Positions 33,243 to 45,917 of a stretch of 64,000 nt of DNA are shown here, in pieces. The translations under genes were made by a program, and so were the position numbers. Position 1 is the stretch's first letter; each line of letters opens with the position of its first letter. The notes beneath the pieces were generated by a model. The model saw only the letters and a list, made by a program, of their open reading frames with translations, was not told the DNA's origin and searched no databases. The DNA is from Larix kaempferi (Eukaryota; Streptophyta; Pinopsida; Pinales; Pinaceae), in assembly GCA_027924585.1 (NCBI GenBank), contig BSBM01000059.1, positions 620,001-684,000 of the forward strand. Reading direction: 5' to 3'.

Positions 33243-33880
33243 TGTTAGATTATTAACTTTTAATCAATACTTATCTAGGATCTTACTGAGAGAATAACAA
33301 GCACAACATAAACGCAAGAGACACAAAGATTTTCCTCGGGAAACCATAAAGGAGAAAGCCCCGCAACTTCCTCAGAGATAGAATGATCACCAATACAATG
33401 TCACAAAAGTAATTCCCAAAAATAGAGATGGTATTCAACAACTTCTCTCTTCTCCACTTGTGTGAACTTGTCCTCTCTCTCACTAATGCGAAGTTGAGTG
33501 AGTGAGTGAACAAATAAATGAGAGAGCCTAGCTCTCTATTTATACATTCACTTCCACTTTACCTTTTGTACTTGACATGTCGGCCTCAAATAAACCTGAC
33601 TGGGCCGACTCCTCTAGGGGACTTAAAAAACTCCATTACATTTGACTCTGGGGGGATCTATCTCCCCGACTTACAAGGGAGGATTTACCTCAATGACTTT
33701 ATATGACCAAATGTAATAATTACATCCCCGACCGAAGGAATAAACATCTGCGTCGGAGGTACAAATAAAATACAATAATAATTGCAATATAAAATACAAG
33801 TGAATATCTTTCGCAGTTACAATAACATTAAAAACAAGTTTATACATTTTGAGAGGTAACATCATCCATGGCGTCATTTC
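33243..33880 (-). repeat. Reversed, diverged LTR related to E1/E2
   Basis: The plus strand starts TGTTAGATTATTAAC. Reversed E2 LTR landmarks appear in order: AAGCACAACATAAACGCAAGAGACACA near 33300, CTCTCTCACTAATGCGAAG near 33475 (E2 reversed: CCTCACCTATGCGCC), CTCTATTTATAC at 33534 (reversed TATA box), and CCGACCGAAGGAATAAACATCTG near 33728 (E2: GGAGATGTTTATTCC reversed). The right boundary and a target duplication could not be fixed. No primer site or purine tract adjoins either end, so it is a solo or truncated LTR. Confidence 0.65.
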
Positions 33881-33884
33881 TTGA

Positions 33885-34170
33885 CGATAATATTATTTAA
33901 TGCTCTATACTCTATTTGCATTCTCCATGAACCATTCTTCTTCTGAATGGTGAATTGCAAGGAGATGCCCTGGCCTAATGACTCATTCCTCAATTAAACC
34001 ACGGATTTACTTCTTGACTTCATTGCTTTCAAGAATGGACTTCGTACACAATCCTTTGGTGGGGGTAGGTGCACTGGGCAGCATGTGCATTTGATGTTCA
34101 ACCCTTCTCTATGGCAGTAAACCCTTGGGTTCTTGGAACACTTTTTTTTTGGGGAATATTTCTTATTGAA
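33885..34170 (-). pseudogene. Gypsy reverse transcriptase remnant
   Basis: The minus strand near 33990-33890 reads GISLQFTIQKKNGSWRMQIE then YRALNNI. This is the Gypsy RT motif P.....KKDGSWRMC.DYRALN with substitutions. Just upstream on that strand another frame gives VKK.IRGLIEE (family form V..LL..G.I..S), and near 34100 CPVHLPPPKDC. Several frameshifts and stops are present. It is a short relic; nothing else of that element is visible except possibly the LTR beside it, which looks Copia-family. Confidence 0.7.
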
Positions 34171-34780
34171 TCCCTTTGGCTAAGTTGCTAAGCTATGATG
34201 GGCTTATCTCTATCGTCAAAATCACCTAGGACTTGAAATGGATTCATTTGCACCCATTCGAGGAGGGGTGGGGATTTTTAACCTTGTCTTTGTGTTTATA
34301 CACTTGGAACAATTATGTTACCTTATAGAAATATTTTTTTGTTCGATATCTATTGATTGCAGTGGAAGTTAAAACTTAAAATTACCTTTTGCCCCATTTC
34401 TAGTGGTTTGCTACATGCTCATGTTGTCTTATAGTTACATAGTCTAAAATAATGAGCCTGTACTTTAACGAGTTTTAATTCATAATTAAATATTAACCTA
34501 CAATCATTTTCATATACAAAAAATGGATCTGTTGGATTACAAGCAGGTTTGTTCCCTATCATTTATTTGTCATTATATCAATTTATTTGGAGTCATGCTA
34601 ACAAACAAATCAAATGTACTGCAATTTCATATGAGATATACCCCCTTACACTTTAACTTGGACATGGCCTTAGTTTGGAATCCGTGACTATTTTGCTTTT
34701 ATAATTCAGTTCATTTTGTTTCTATCTCTGGCTTAATAGTAAGATTGACGGTACGTGGCAATCCCGAATGCAATGGTCGA
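34171..34780. other. Spacer, no gene supported
   Basis: AT-rich sequence up to the start of copy B; no supported feature. Confidence 0.5.
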
Positions 34781-37659
34781 CTGTATGCAATCACTTTGGG
34801 AGTGTGTCTTATGGAGGTTCCCAAATTCCCTTACTTTCTCAGCCTTAACAAGACAAGTATATCTAGCAAGATGGCTTAATTAGCATTCAATCACCCCTGG
34901 AGATTTAATTATCGAGGTCCTTTATTTTTCTCTTTCTTGGCTTACATTAGAGAAAGTATTTAATATCATGCAATCATCACAAACATAGTATCTCTTGGAT
35001 TTGCCAGTTATTTAATTGCTAACTGTTTTATAGACTCTAAGTCATCTTGGGCGTTGGTGGAGGCTTCAATAGATTTTTGAAATACTTTTTAGCGGATGCA
35101 ACTTATTTTATGAGTAATATAATATACCCTAAGGCGATCGATTTGCAAATAGTAATCATTTGAGCATGACAGAATACTACCATGACACCATGACTTCTCC
35201 AAAAATTCAACAGAATCTCACACAGGCATGTATGACCACATAATTTTGTCTTGAAGCAGATTATCTTCGTCTTTCCATGAACTTTTTCCGACCAACAACA
35301 ATAGTCAATAGACGGCCATCCATGAACAAATCATACATCAGTGTATAACAAGTTTTTGGTAGCACTAGCAGCAAACTCATCATGCTTTCACAAGCTCTAC
35401 TGGTATCGCATTAACCCAAGAACACATCACCATCCATAAACAACAAAGTTAACAAATCCATGAGCACAAGAGAAATATTTAAGCTTTTCCTTGCAATCGA
35501 TACCCATGCCGATTATAAACTGACTGCAGTAGTCAGGGCTCCACTGCTTCTTCACGACCGTGGTGGCATTTTACAGGAGATTTCGGCGACTGAGATTCTT
35601 CTATAGCTTCCTGGTAATATAAATTCTTCATGCAAGCCTCAAATCATCATCCTTAACTGTCGTGTACCTCCATATGTATAAACTCTCTGGTAGACAGTCG
35701 ATAACACTCACATCCATGCAAATTTCAACATCAAACTATGGTTGATTAGGTTGACAGATTTATCAGCATTAAGATTTTCAAGTAGCGGTAGCGCAACCTC
35801 CCATGGTCGACGTGTTCCTCATATATATAAATTTTTTTTTTTTAACTTCAGTTTGATTTATGTATCAAAAAATATATATGGAACGACGGGCGATAGGGTA
35901 ATCTTCAACTTCATATTAATGATAACTCTATTTTATAATATTAGAATTATTTATTCTTTTTTTAATATTTCACCAACAATATCACACAAGTCATCGTTAC
36001 ATATTCCAACACTCCTCCTTAATGATGATTGGGAGAAATAATACAAATGGAGGAAGATGGCATTGCATTGGAACCCCCTCGATTTATTTAACCCTAATTG
36101 GATGATGGAATGTGCCTTGAATGCTCAATCCATCAAGCTCCCCCATCATTGAATGAGAAATCATTTCACATTGTGAAATCCCTTTAATGGATGCACAAAC
36201 CATGATTTTTGAGACATCCATAGATAGTATGCTTATCCAAATCTGGAATTAGCATCGTGATTTGATGGATTGTATGCAATGGAATGTGCTGGATCATCAT
36301 TTAATGCTAAAAAATAACATAATTATTGAATCAATTTGAGTTCAAGTAGAATATCATATTTATTTCCATTCCTTGTTTCAATCTATGCCTTGTGCATTCC
36401 CTCGCCTTCATATATCGAGGTTGCTTGTTTTGTGACTTAAGGTTGGTCTATATGAGTAAGTTTTGAGCACTTTATGTCATGTTTCGTTATGCATGCATGT
36501 GTCTATGAGTCATACATGTGTCTAGGTGTTATCTATAATGGATTTGTGTTGTTTGGCATTGAGAGGTGGAGACATGCCATTGCAAAATGCTCCATCTCCC
36601 TCATATCTCTTCATCTTTTCAACTACCTTCTAGTAATTCCTTACCAATGTGTCTATTGTTGCAAGGATATCCCTATCCCTACCCTCTAATAACATTCTCT
36701 AATTGAACAATTTGCACCCATGGTGTTATATGGGCCATCCTCTTCAGTTGAGATTTTAATGTTTCACTACCATTTCATCCACACGTTTTGATGTAGTGGT
36801 TCATAAAGTTCCTTTCCCCTCTTCCATGATCCCTCTAAAAGTCCAAAACAAGAACCCTTTTATGCCATGTGTCATCGACCTGTGATCTACATTATGCCCC
36901 TTCTCATCAACTCACTGAAGCCTTTACTTTTATGCCCACCATGCATTATACCTCTATCAGAATCACTTTGGACCATTGAAACTTGCTCTCAAGCCCATAC
37001 TTTGTCTTATATTTTTCCAATGCCTTTGTGCATATGTGGTGAGATTCAAGGAGATTTTATCCTTGATGGATCATCCACTTTAGCATCCTATAAATATGTT
37101 GAATCATCCTTGTTTTCTCAAATATTTTTATACTTTAAGCCTTCTTGCTTTGAAACTATTCACGTACCCTTTGTGAGTTCACAATTCTTGGAGATATCTC
37201 TCCACGGTCCTTTCACACTTATAATTTGTCTTGGAGTCCAAAACATCCTCAATATGTACATTCATGTCATCCTTGGTGTTCTCAATCTCAGTATCAAAGT
37301 ATCTTCATGATCTTGCATTATAGTGCCGAAGTTATTTAAGAAGCATGTCCTCATGCTTAAGTGGCATACCCTCATCTCAATTACCACTATGATTCCTCAT
37401 CTTTAGTGTGCTAATCTCTTCTTGGACCAATGCTCTTCGATGATCATCACTTCTACCTATCTTTCTATTTTCCAAGGTAGTCTTCACAACATCTTCTTTA
37501 TACTAAAGTTGTCAATCACTCTTGCAACATCTACCCAAGACACCATTATTGGAGTCGTCTACACTTTATTTTCTTTATAGAATCTGCACTCACTCAATGA
37601 AATTCACCATTGTTTTCTTGTAGTCTTCACTCTTCTACAATATTTGTCATCTTGTTCAT

Positions 37660-38685
37660 AATTCTCCCACCTTTCTCATGTTTATTCTCTTTACAACATT
37701 CTCCTCTTTCAAAATCTCGTTCTAGAAGGTCTTATCTTCATTGTCCCATAGTTATTACCATTTATGATGCCACTTATATGAGAGATCATGGAAAGCCCAA
37801 AACTCATATCGACTCAATTGATGATGAACAAACTCGCATATCAACATCGCATCCCTGCAACACACCTTTAAAACCTTCAAGGCGTCAATATTTCTCTTTG
37901 GAGTACTACCCAAAGGTATTTAAAACAAATTTTCAACCATGGGGTTCAATGATTATTACTCTTTAAAAAATATAACTAGCATTCAAACATTAATTCAATA
38001 GCAAAATTACCCATACACGTAATAAAGCATCTCTTCACATTCATTTAATGCTCAAGGAATTCATAAGTGGACTTACAAACACATGCAAATTCAAAAGAAT
38101 ATGGAGATCATCTTCCCTTGTTTCATTAATACATGGATACAATTACAAATTACATACATTGGGCACTCATTCCTTAAAATCAACCACTTAAATTTGATTT
38201 AGTAGACTATCTTCTAATATTCTAATCTAGTTGTGGGTTCTATCTACCACTACCACAACTCATTGATGCCAGGGAAAATGCCATGGTAGCTTACAGAGGC
38301 TCTACGGTCATTCTCCGGTTTCGAGCTTGTTGACCTCTATATCTTTGTGCCTTCTATTAAATAACTTTGCTTATATGTAACAATTTCTCATGGCTATTTG
38401 CTTCCCTAATTCGTTTCTCTTCTTTTTTTTTTGCTACTTAAAACGATCCACCTTCTCCCGAAGAATCTTCATATTTGTCACTATCTTGGTGGTAATTCCT
38501 ATTCCATGTGTCTATTGTTTCAATGCTCGCCCTCTCTTCATCCTTCAATAACATTTTCTAATGAAAATTTCTGCAAAAATATGTTTCTAATGAACATATT
38601 TTTGCAGAAATTCTACAAGCATATGTTACAGATAAAAAGTCCAATCTTCAGATTCTATCTTCTCTCCTTAAACATCAATTCTCCC
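37660..38685. other. 1.0-kb segment present only in copy B
   Basis: It is bounded by AATTCTCCC on both sides. It contains a 118-codon plus-strand frame (37610-37966) without recognisable family, and a perfect 20-bp hairpin at 38566-38612. The ends show no terminal inverted repeats that I can see. Confidence 0.8.
38566..38612. repeat. Perfect 20-bp inverted repeat, 7-base loop
   Basis: Arm AATTTCTGCAAAAATATGTT (38566-38585), loop TCTAATG, and an exact reverse complement at 38593-38612. No T-run or gene beside it suggests a terminator. It may be a foldback from a local inverted duplication. Confidence 0.95.
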
Positions 38686-39479
38686 TTGCTCTTTCGCTAG
38701 TCAATTTGACTAGTGCTTACCATTTTGGCCACAACTTCTCTCCAGAAACTTAAAATCATATTTGTAAGTTGTTGTAGGTCCCTGAGGTGGGTTAGGGTCC
38801 ATATCGGTCGTCCATTTAGTAAATTTGTATCTCTCAGTATGATTTTGGGATGCTTGAAAACTGCTTAGTTGGTTGGCCTACTAAATTGGACTAGTTTCAC
38901 TGGTTTAGCCATATCTTGAGATCTGGAGCTCCAAATATGGTTCTATAAAGTGTTGTAGGTAGGTGGGACACCATAGAGCCTATCCTCGAAATTTATTTAA
39001 GAATTCATGAGCCCTAGGTGCAGTTTGGGTCACCTCCAAAGTAGTCCAACTGAACATTCCTAGTGTGGAAAATCATTTCCTAATTACTTCTAAAAACTAA
39101 AGCTTCCCTGATTTATGTTCCTAATCCTTTCTGTAGTAGTGTAGGGTTTTGAGCAAATTCAATATGCATCCAGAGTGCACTAGAAGCTATTAGGTTTCCA
39201 CATAATTCCCGGGGGTTGACAACCATGTGGTCTTTATGACCATCCCGAGCGTGATGCATCCATAGAATGTGCCTCTATCGATGTAGAGCCATTTCCCATG
39301 TCTAATACACCTTGCTATCCTATCACAGGTATGCAATAAACCTCAGATTACAGTTTGGTAAGTTTGGGAGTGTTTGGGCTCAATAAGTCAAGTATAGTCA
39401 GAGCTTCATTGAAGAAGGGTTAGTGTGCCAAATTTCCTAGTTTGGTACATTACACGTGCAAAGAAAATAAAAACAGAGA

Positions 39480-40560
39480 GTTAAAAAAAAACTATTTTCC
39501 ATCTTTCACTCATTACTTATGTCATCTAGATTCAAGAAAATATATTCCATGACTACAAATCTAATTTTTCAATTATAAATAAACCCCATGGAGATAAAAT
39601 AACACAATTTGGTAGTGACATTTTGTCATGAATGGTTCTAATGGACATTACTAATCTATACTGCATATTCTAAGGTATTTTGGGTTTTTTTCTTCAATGA
39701 AACTTTGTTTTGATTAATTATATATTATGCACAATCTCTTTCTAAGGTCACACTATTTCAAAATATTTAAAATTTTAGTAATCTTTATAACTTGCTAACA
39801 TATGAAATGCAAATGAAATAGAAAGTTGGTATATTAATCATTATTATCTTCAACATAATTATACTAAAACATACTCAATTTCCATTGAGAGCAATGATAG
39901 ATATTTCTGATTTTATAAAAAACATTTGTATTCAAAATCTATAAAATAGAAAGATAAATAATATTATTGAAAAATATAAATTTTAAATTATTATAATAAA
40001 TTTTAAAAATTATTAAAATTTTAAAATATAATTTTGTTGCTATTTAAATATTAAATAAATTTTTTCAAAGAAATGGAAGTAAATAATTTTATTAGGTTAA
40101 AGACTTAATTTTAAAATTTCTCTCAAGTAAAACATAAATTTACAATCAACACTTTAATGCTAATATGTCTTTAAATACACATATTATTTTTTTTATAAAT
40201 AAATTGATTATCAAATATAATTTTATAAATTATAATTAATATTACTAAAAAACTTAATTGGTTTAACAAAATTTTTGATACAGTGAAAACAAATAAAATC
40301 TTTATTTTGTTAATTAATACAAAATAAAAAAAATCTATAATAAAAATATTATTTATGAAATAATTTTTTTAAATATTTTTAAAAAATGTAAAATTATAAT
40401 TATTTTTTTGGAATTATGTGAATTAAATATTTAATAAAATTTATCAAATAAAATAACTAACATAATTGTTTTTATGTTATATATTTATAATTTATGTTTT
40501 TAAGCTGATTATCAGTTAAAATTAATATGTTTTATCTTAAAATATATAACTGTTAAAAAT
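39480..40560. other. AT-rich spacer in copy B (as 23540-24660 in copy A)
   Basis: Over long stretches nearly only A and T, without frames, and conserved between the two copies. No gene. It ends in two short direct repeats of CTCGTTGGATCTTAATTTAAAT near 40720-40770. Confidence 0.7.
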
Positions 40561-42044
40561 TAGGCACATCTTTGCAAACAAAATAAAATCTCTGACAATT
40601 CTGTTATATAAAATCTGGACAATTCTGACAAAATCTCTGACAATTTTGTTAGTAAGGGATCAAGAAAATCACAACATTTTTGTTAAGTTCAATTTGAATT
40701 TTTTACAACCCTGTTTTTACTCGTTGGATGTTAATTTAAATCCTAATGAATTTACTCGTTGGATCTTAATTTAAATTCTTATGAATTTACCTTGTTTTTT
40801 ACAACCATGTTTTTACTTGTTAGGCTCAATTTGAATTTCCATCGGTTGGATGAATCTTGATGGAACCTTCTAGCATCTTGGATTTAGAAGGGCGAAAGGA
40901 GTCATGGAATTAGAAGGGCGAAAGGATTGTTTCTATCTTGCCATTTTATCCAACACGGATAGTCATAGGGCTCACATTTTGTTGTTTCTTGGAATTTTAT
41001 CCAACACGGATAGTCACAGGGCTTTGAGATAGTCATAAGGCTCACATGAAATCCTTCTCAAAATGGACTCCAGAGAGTCGGGATTGTTCCGAAGTATCTC
41101 AATCAGTCGGAGGCCGAAAGAGTTTCAACTGTTCTCTGGAAGCTTACTCGATCGCTCGCTGCTACGGCCAGGACTGACAACGCCACGATATTAAATGGAG
41201 ATCAGTTTTTTTTACCTTTTGAGTTTCATGGTGGTGTGCAGGTCTAGTCGAAGGCGTCGATCGCTCGATTGATACCTTTTGAGTTTCTCTGGAAGCTGAC
41301 ATGATCGCTCGCTTGTTATATGTTACAAACTATGGCGCCGATCTACGGGTACTTCATCTCGAAGGAGGCATGGAAATTCACCTCGAAGGAGGAAATTATC
41401 TCATTAGCTGACCTCAATGTTGGTGATGAAATCTCTGTGTTACTGTAAATCACATTTCAGGTATTTCCCGTACGAAGTACTGACTGATTCCATGCATATA
41501 TGTTCATGGCGGCACCTGAAGGGTCCCCGAACGATGCTAAACTTAGAACTGGCGTCAATGGTGACGAGCTCACTGCTTCCAACTCCCTTCGTAGCATATC
41601 ATATCGCGACGATCTGACTACCGATGAGCTGACTACCACTGGCGCCCATCGTAGCACATCATACGAGCTGACTGCGGTATTTGATGTTGGATGCAAATTT
41701 TCGAGGTGGGGGATTCTGGTGATCAATTCACTGAGAACCAACATCGATAATTGTTATATCTCGCATTCCATGTCCTTTGGTAGTACATTACGGACGGTGG
41801 CAACCCCAACGAGAAGAGATTCATCGGCGTGGGTATAAATCTCATGGGCAACGACAACGCAGTAACGAAGTCATCAATGGATCAAACTACAGCTCGGTTG
41901 ATTGACTCAGTCGAAGATCATTGGCTTTTATCTACATTATGGAATCGGTTGGATGAATCTTGATGGAAAAACCCGGAAAAAGATAGGATGTGCATAAACC
42001 TGGAACAGAGTAAGTTGCTGCTATACGAACTGTAAGGGATGCTA

Positions 42045-42340
42045 CAGGGTATGGGTCAAGGTCAGCTAGTGGATGGCTAGCTGGCTTTGTATCAGCACCT
42101 GGCTTGGCTTCTGTTGGTAGGGAAGCGTAGTAAACCTATAGCTCTGGATCAATATATACTCCTGTTGGTGATGGCTAAACTATTGTTTCTACTCGCTCTA
42201 CCTCCGCTACTGCGGTTGGTGCTGCTACTGGCTCTGCTCCATATGTCTTTGCTTACATTACTGATACTTATGGATGGACTAGTGTTGCTCCTGCTGCCTA
42301 TGGTGCTATTGGTACTACTACCCTTTTGCATTTTGAAATT
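42045..42340 (+). pseudogene. Ala/Gly/Thr/Tyr-rich tail, decayed (copy B)
   Basis: Partner of 26142-26440. It reads GYGSRSASGWLAGFVSAPGL, stops, SGSIYTPVGDG, STRSTSATAVGAATGSAPYV and APAAYGAIGTTTL. It shares the two adjacent stops after VGREA with copy A and the stop before TIVSTRS. The copy A stop after SSR is absent here (Gly-Ser), so the B copy is slightly better preserved. Confidence 0.35.
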
Positions 42341-43480
42341 CATAAAACATTATTTCGTTCTTATGATTATGATTATTGTATGCTCTTTGCTTTCTGCAAT
42401 TATTTTTTATGATGCATCTTCAAATCTTATTTTAGATGATTTTAATTCATCTATGAAATTAGATGATTTTAGTTTCTGAATTCGTGGTGTTAATTTTTGT
42501 TTATGATGCATCTGCAAATCTTATTTTAATTTGATTTTTAGTTTCCGAATTCCTGATGTTAATTTTTAATCATAGAATGAAGCAATTAAGGAGGAGCCAT
42601 TGTGTTGGTTATCGGCCGATGGTAAAAGTAGTTAAGATATTTGAGCAAGAAAATGAAATAGGTAAATGGGCTTACTGTTTTAAACTTTATTTCACAAAAA
42701 TGTAATGGACGGCTTCATGTTTTGGTGGTTATAATTTACAAGAATAAATCACTAGTGATATCCCTTTATTTCTGAGCTTCTGAATTCCTCAGTAATTGAG
42801 CAGGAACTTGACGCCACAATTCAGGAGGAACTGTGTAAAATTAGATGCTGGAATGTTAACACAACCAAATGCAAAAGAAAATGAAACAGGTAAATGAATC
42901 TACCTTTTCCCTCACATAGCTTCCAAATGAAATAGAAACAAACAAAATCTGGAATAAAGATTAGATTGATTTAATGTGACATAGTTTGCATGGTTTCGAC
43001 ATATATGATGTGGCATAATTTGCATCGTTTCGGATTTTCTCTATTGCTTAACTTATAGTTGTATTAATTGGTTCCAAACCATTTTACTTACGGAATTGAA
43101 GCAATTAAGGAGGATCCACTGTGTTATTCATCGGCAATGGTTAAGATATTTGAGCAAGAAAATGAAATAGGAAGACTTACTCTTTTAAACTTTATTTCAA
43201 AAAAATTTAACGAAAGACTCGATGTTTTGGTGGTTCTAATAAATCAGTAGTGATATTCCTTATGATGCATTTGCAAATGGAATTTCAATTCATCTACAGA
43301 AACTAGATTTAGAGCTTTTGAATTCTTGGTGTTAATTTTTAATCACAGAATTGTAGGGAGGAAATTGATGGCGACACATGTTGAAGCAATTGAAGAACTG
43401 GGTCACAATCAGATAGAAGTTTAGAAAAGGATCAGATTGAAAAAGAAGTCTCAACTAGTAATCAATTTCAATACTTAGAC

Positions 43481-43795
43481 ATGGAGGAAGGGGAAATCCC
43501 TGCTCAGGACATTGCAGAAATTGTAACCGAGCCAGTCGGAGCAAGCATTCCCTTTGAAATCCCTTCAGCTCCCATGGAAATTTCTAATGCTATTGCGGAG
43601 GGATCTTCAACCCTGGGAGGTACCTGGGCGGATAGAGTAAAAAATAGCAGTGCTATTCCTCAAGTTGTTTCTCCGGAGTCTTCGTCTTCCTTCGAACTTG
43701 CAGAGTCAATGAATGTTCCAAATACTGGATGGAGAAAAACAACGAGACAACTTAGGGAGCAAGAAGCAGAAAGAGAATTAGAGTTAGGAAAGTAG
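43481..43795 (+). pseudogene. LINE ORF1-like frame
   Basis: 104 residues starting MEEGEIPAQDIAEI, with GGTWADRVKNSSAIP (the WA..V motif common before the RNA-binding part of plant L1 ORF1) and ending in a charged REQEAERELELGK. It ends 80 bases before the endonuclease start. Usual plant L1 ORF1 is several hundred residues with zinc knuckles, so this is a short remnant. Confidence 0.6.
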
Positions 43796-43875
43796 AAAAG
43801 CATTGAAGAGACCAATTTGCTCATTTCCAATAAGCATCAGGGAGGTAAACCCCGGGCAGGGTCACATTCAAAAAA

Positions 43876-44600
43876 ATGATGAAATTTTTCTCTTGGAATT
43901 GTAGGGGTTGGGGAGGATCTACCAAAGTGGAAGTATTGAGGGACCTAATCAATACAGAAAAAACAGATTTCCTACTTCTTCAGGAGACAAAAATGCAAGA
44001 CGTGGATGGTTTAGAGCTTTCGCGTCACTTTTGGAAGAATAGCTTGGGAAAATCCATCAATTCAAATGGCATTTTAGGGGGCATTGCTACCTTCTTCTCA
44101 TGCAATTTTCAGATAAATTCATATAAGGAAAGTCAACATTGGATTCTAATAGAATTCAAAAATAAAGACAATCAACATTCTAGTTATGTCTGTAACGTGT
44201 ATGGTCCTACTCATTACAGGGACAATTTTTTTTTGGGAGGATCTTCTCAATTTGAAAGATGAAATGTAGGGCAAGGATGGGATAATAGCTAGAGATTTCA
44301 AAACAACCAGAACTTAGTAGGAAAAGAGAGGCGGTTCAAGGGTCAGGGACCCGTTTGGAGAAAAAATGGAGGACTTGTCTTCAGAGCTTGATCTGTTAGA
44401 CATTGAAATGAAAAATGGTAGTTTTACTTGGAGTAACAACAGAGTAGGAGCTAGCCATATAGCGGCCAAACTTGACAGGTTCATAGTCAGCTAAACTTTT
44501 CTCTTGAAAAATCTCATTATTGCAGAGAAGGTTCTTCCGTCTGCGACCTCTGAACATAAACCAATTTGCTCGACTATTAATGCTCCTGAAATTCTTGGGC
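43876..44600 (+). pseudogene. LINE endonuclease (EN) domain
   Basis: The apurinic-like endonuclease nicks target DNA to prime insertion. The first frame, 43876-44262, reads FFSWNCRGWGG (metal-binding Asn), FLLLQETKM (catalytic Glu), GGIATFF, and VCNVYGPTHY. After a frameshift: FTWSNNRVGAS and AAKLDRFIVS near 44430-44490. Then TSEHKPICS near 44540, where the family has SDH with a catalytic Asp and His: here the Asp is Glu. Stops at 44260 and in between make it inactive. Confidence 0.85.
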
Positions 44601-44759
44601 CAATACCATTCAGATTTAAGTCGTTGTGGCTGCAAGATGGCATGTCTTACGGATTATTCAAGATGCATGGAACTCCACCTTTTTTGGTTCTCCTAGCTAT
44701 ATCCGGGAATGCAAACTCCGAGCTGTTTGTGTTGCTTTAAAAACCTGGGACAAAACAGA

Positions 44760-45917
44760 ACTACAAGAGCCCTGACCACATTAAAAGAAAGCTACAATCT
44801 GAGCTAGCCATCCTTTATCAGAGTATGGAAGTCAATGAGATCACGGTCTCTACTATTAATCATGAAAAGGACCTTAATCTAAGGATTCTTGGTGTTGCCA
44901 GGAAAGAGGAAGAAATTTGGAGAATCATATCAAGGCAGACTTGGCTCAAAGGAGGGGACAACAATACAGAGTACTTTCACAAACAAACCAAATCTCGGCT
45001 CAGCTATAATTCGATTAAGGAATTGAAGGATAACAATGGAATTGGTATCAACAGTCAAGAAGAGATAAAAATTCACGTTTTCGAGCATTTCCAAAATCTC
45101 TACTCTGACAATAATGTCGCGGATCCGTTGCACAGGCTGATATGCTTTCAGGTATTCCCTCACTAATTTAAGATAGGAAAAATTGGGAGGTTGAAAAACC
45201 TATCTTTTATCAAGAAATAAAAGATGCCATTTGGTCTCTTCATTTGGACAAAGCTCCTAGACCAGATGACTTTACTATTAATTTCTTCCGTGCTGCCTGG
45301 GAAATCATTAAAAATGATGTAAAGAAAATGCTAAACTGGTCCAGGAAGAAGGGAAAAATCGGGGGTGCCACCAACTCCTCTTTCCTCGCTCTCATGCCAA
45401 AGATAGTAAGCCTAGTGCTATTGATATATTTACGCCAATCTCTCTCTGCAACACTTCCTACAAGATTCTTGCAAAAATAATAGCTACTCGTATGAAAAAT
45501 GTAATGAGCAAGCTCATCTCTGACTCCCAAGGTGGCTTCATTGCTGGTCGCCAGATTCTGGACAATATCATCATCGTGCAGGAAGCTATTCATTCAAGTA
45601 TGGAAAAAAATAAACAGGGCATGGCAATAAAGTTGGACATGGAAATCGCTTTCGACATAGTGAATCATTTCTTTCTCTTTGAAACTATGAAAAGGTTTGG
45701 ATTCTCTGGCAGATTTGTCCGATTGGTTAAAGCTTGTATTAGCAAGCCTTGTATTTCTCCGTTAGTCAATGGTAGGCCTACTTCATTTTTTCAAGCCATA
45801 AGAGGTCTAAGGCAGGGGTGTCCTATGTCTCCCTTTCTCTATCTGTTGGTCGCTGAATCTCTGAGTCGGAAGATGAACCATCTCGAAAGGATGGGGGATG
45901 AGCCCCAAGGCCTTTGA
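44760..45917 (+). pseudogene. LINE reverse transcriptase, truncated
   Basis: Pieces: WLKGGDNNTEYFHKQTKSRL near 44940 (typical pre-RT motif GD.NT.FFH); LDKAPRPDDFTINFFRAAW near 45245 (family DKAPGPDGF, two Gly lost); QGGFIAGRQILDNIIIVQEA near 45530; IKLDMEIAFDIVNH near 45630 (first catalytic Asp present); GLRQGCPMSPFLYLLVAESL near 45808. The sequence stops before the second catalytic motif (YADD). Frameshifts lie near 45165 and 45480. Confidence 0.9.

Larger units (their letters stand above)
34781..43395. repeat. Segmental duplication copy B (7.6 kb plus 1-kb extra segment)
   Basis: Direct-orientation partner of 19856-30424. It lacks E5 and has the 1,017-bp extra segment at 37660-38676. The homology ends at TTGAAGCAATTGAAG (43395), where LINE sequence begins. 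Substitutions and small indels are scattered throughout, so the duplication is not recent, and it predates E5. Confidence 0.9.
43396..45917 (+). mobile_element. L1-type LINE, decayed and truncated
   Basis: A non-LTR retrotransposon with an ORF1-like frame, an endonuclease and a reverse transcriptase in that order on the plus strand. Its left edge abuts the copy B end at 43395 and its right edge falls inside RT, so the 3' UTR and poly(A) are missing, lost by deletion or by a later insertion (sequence from 45918 is unrelated). All three frames contain stops or frameshifts. Confidence 0.88.
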
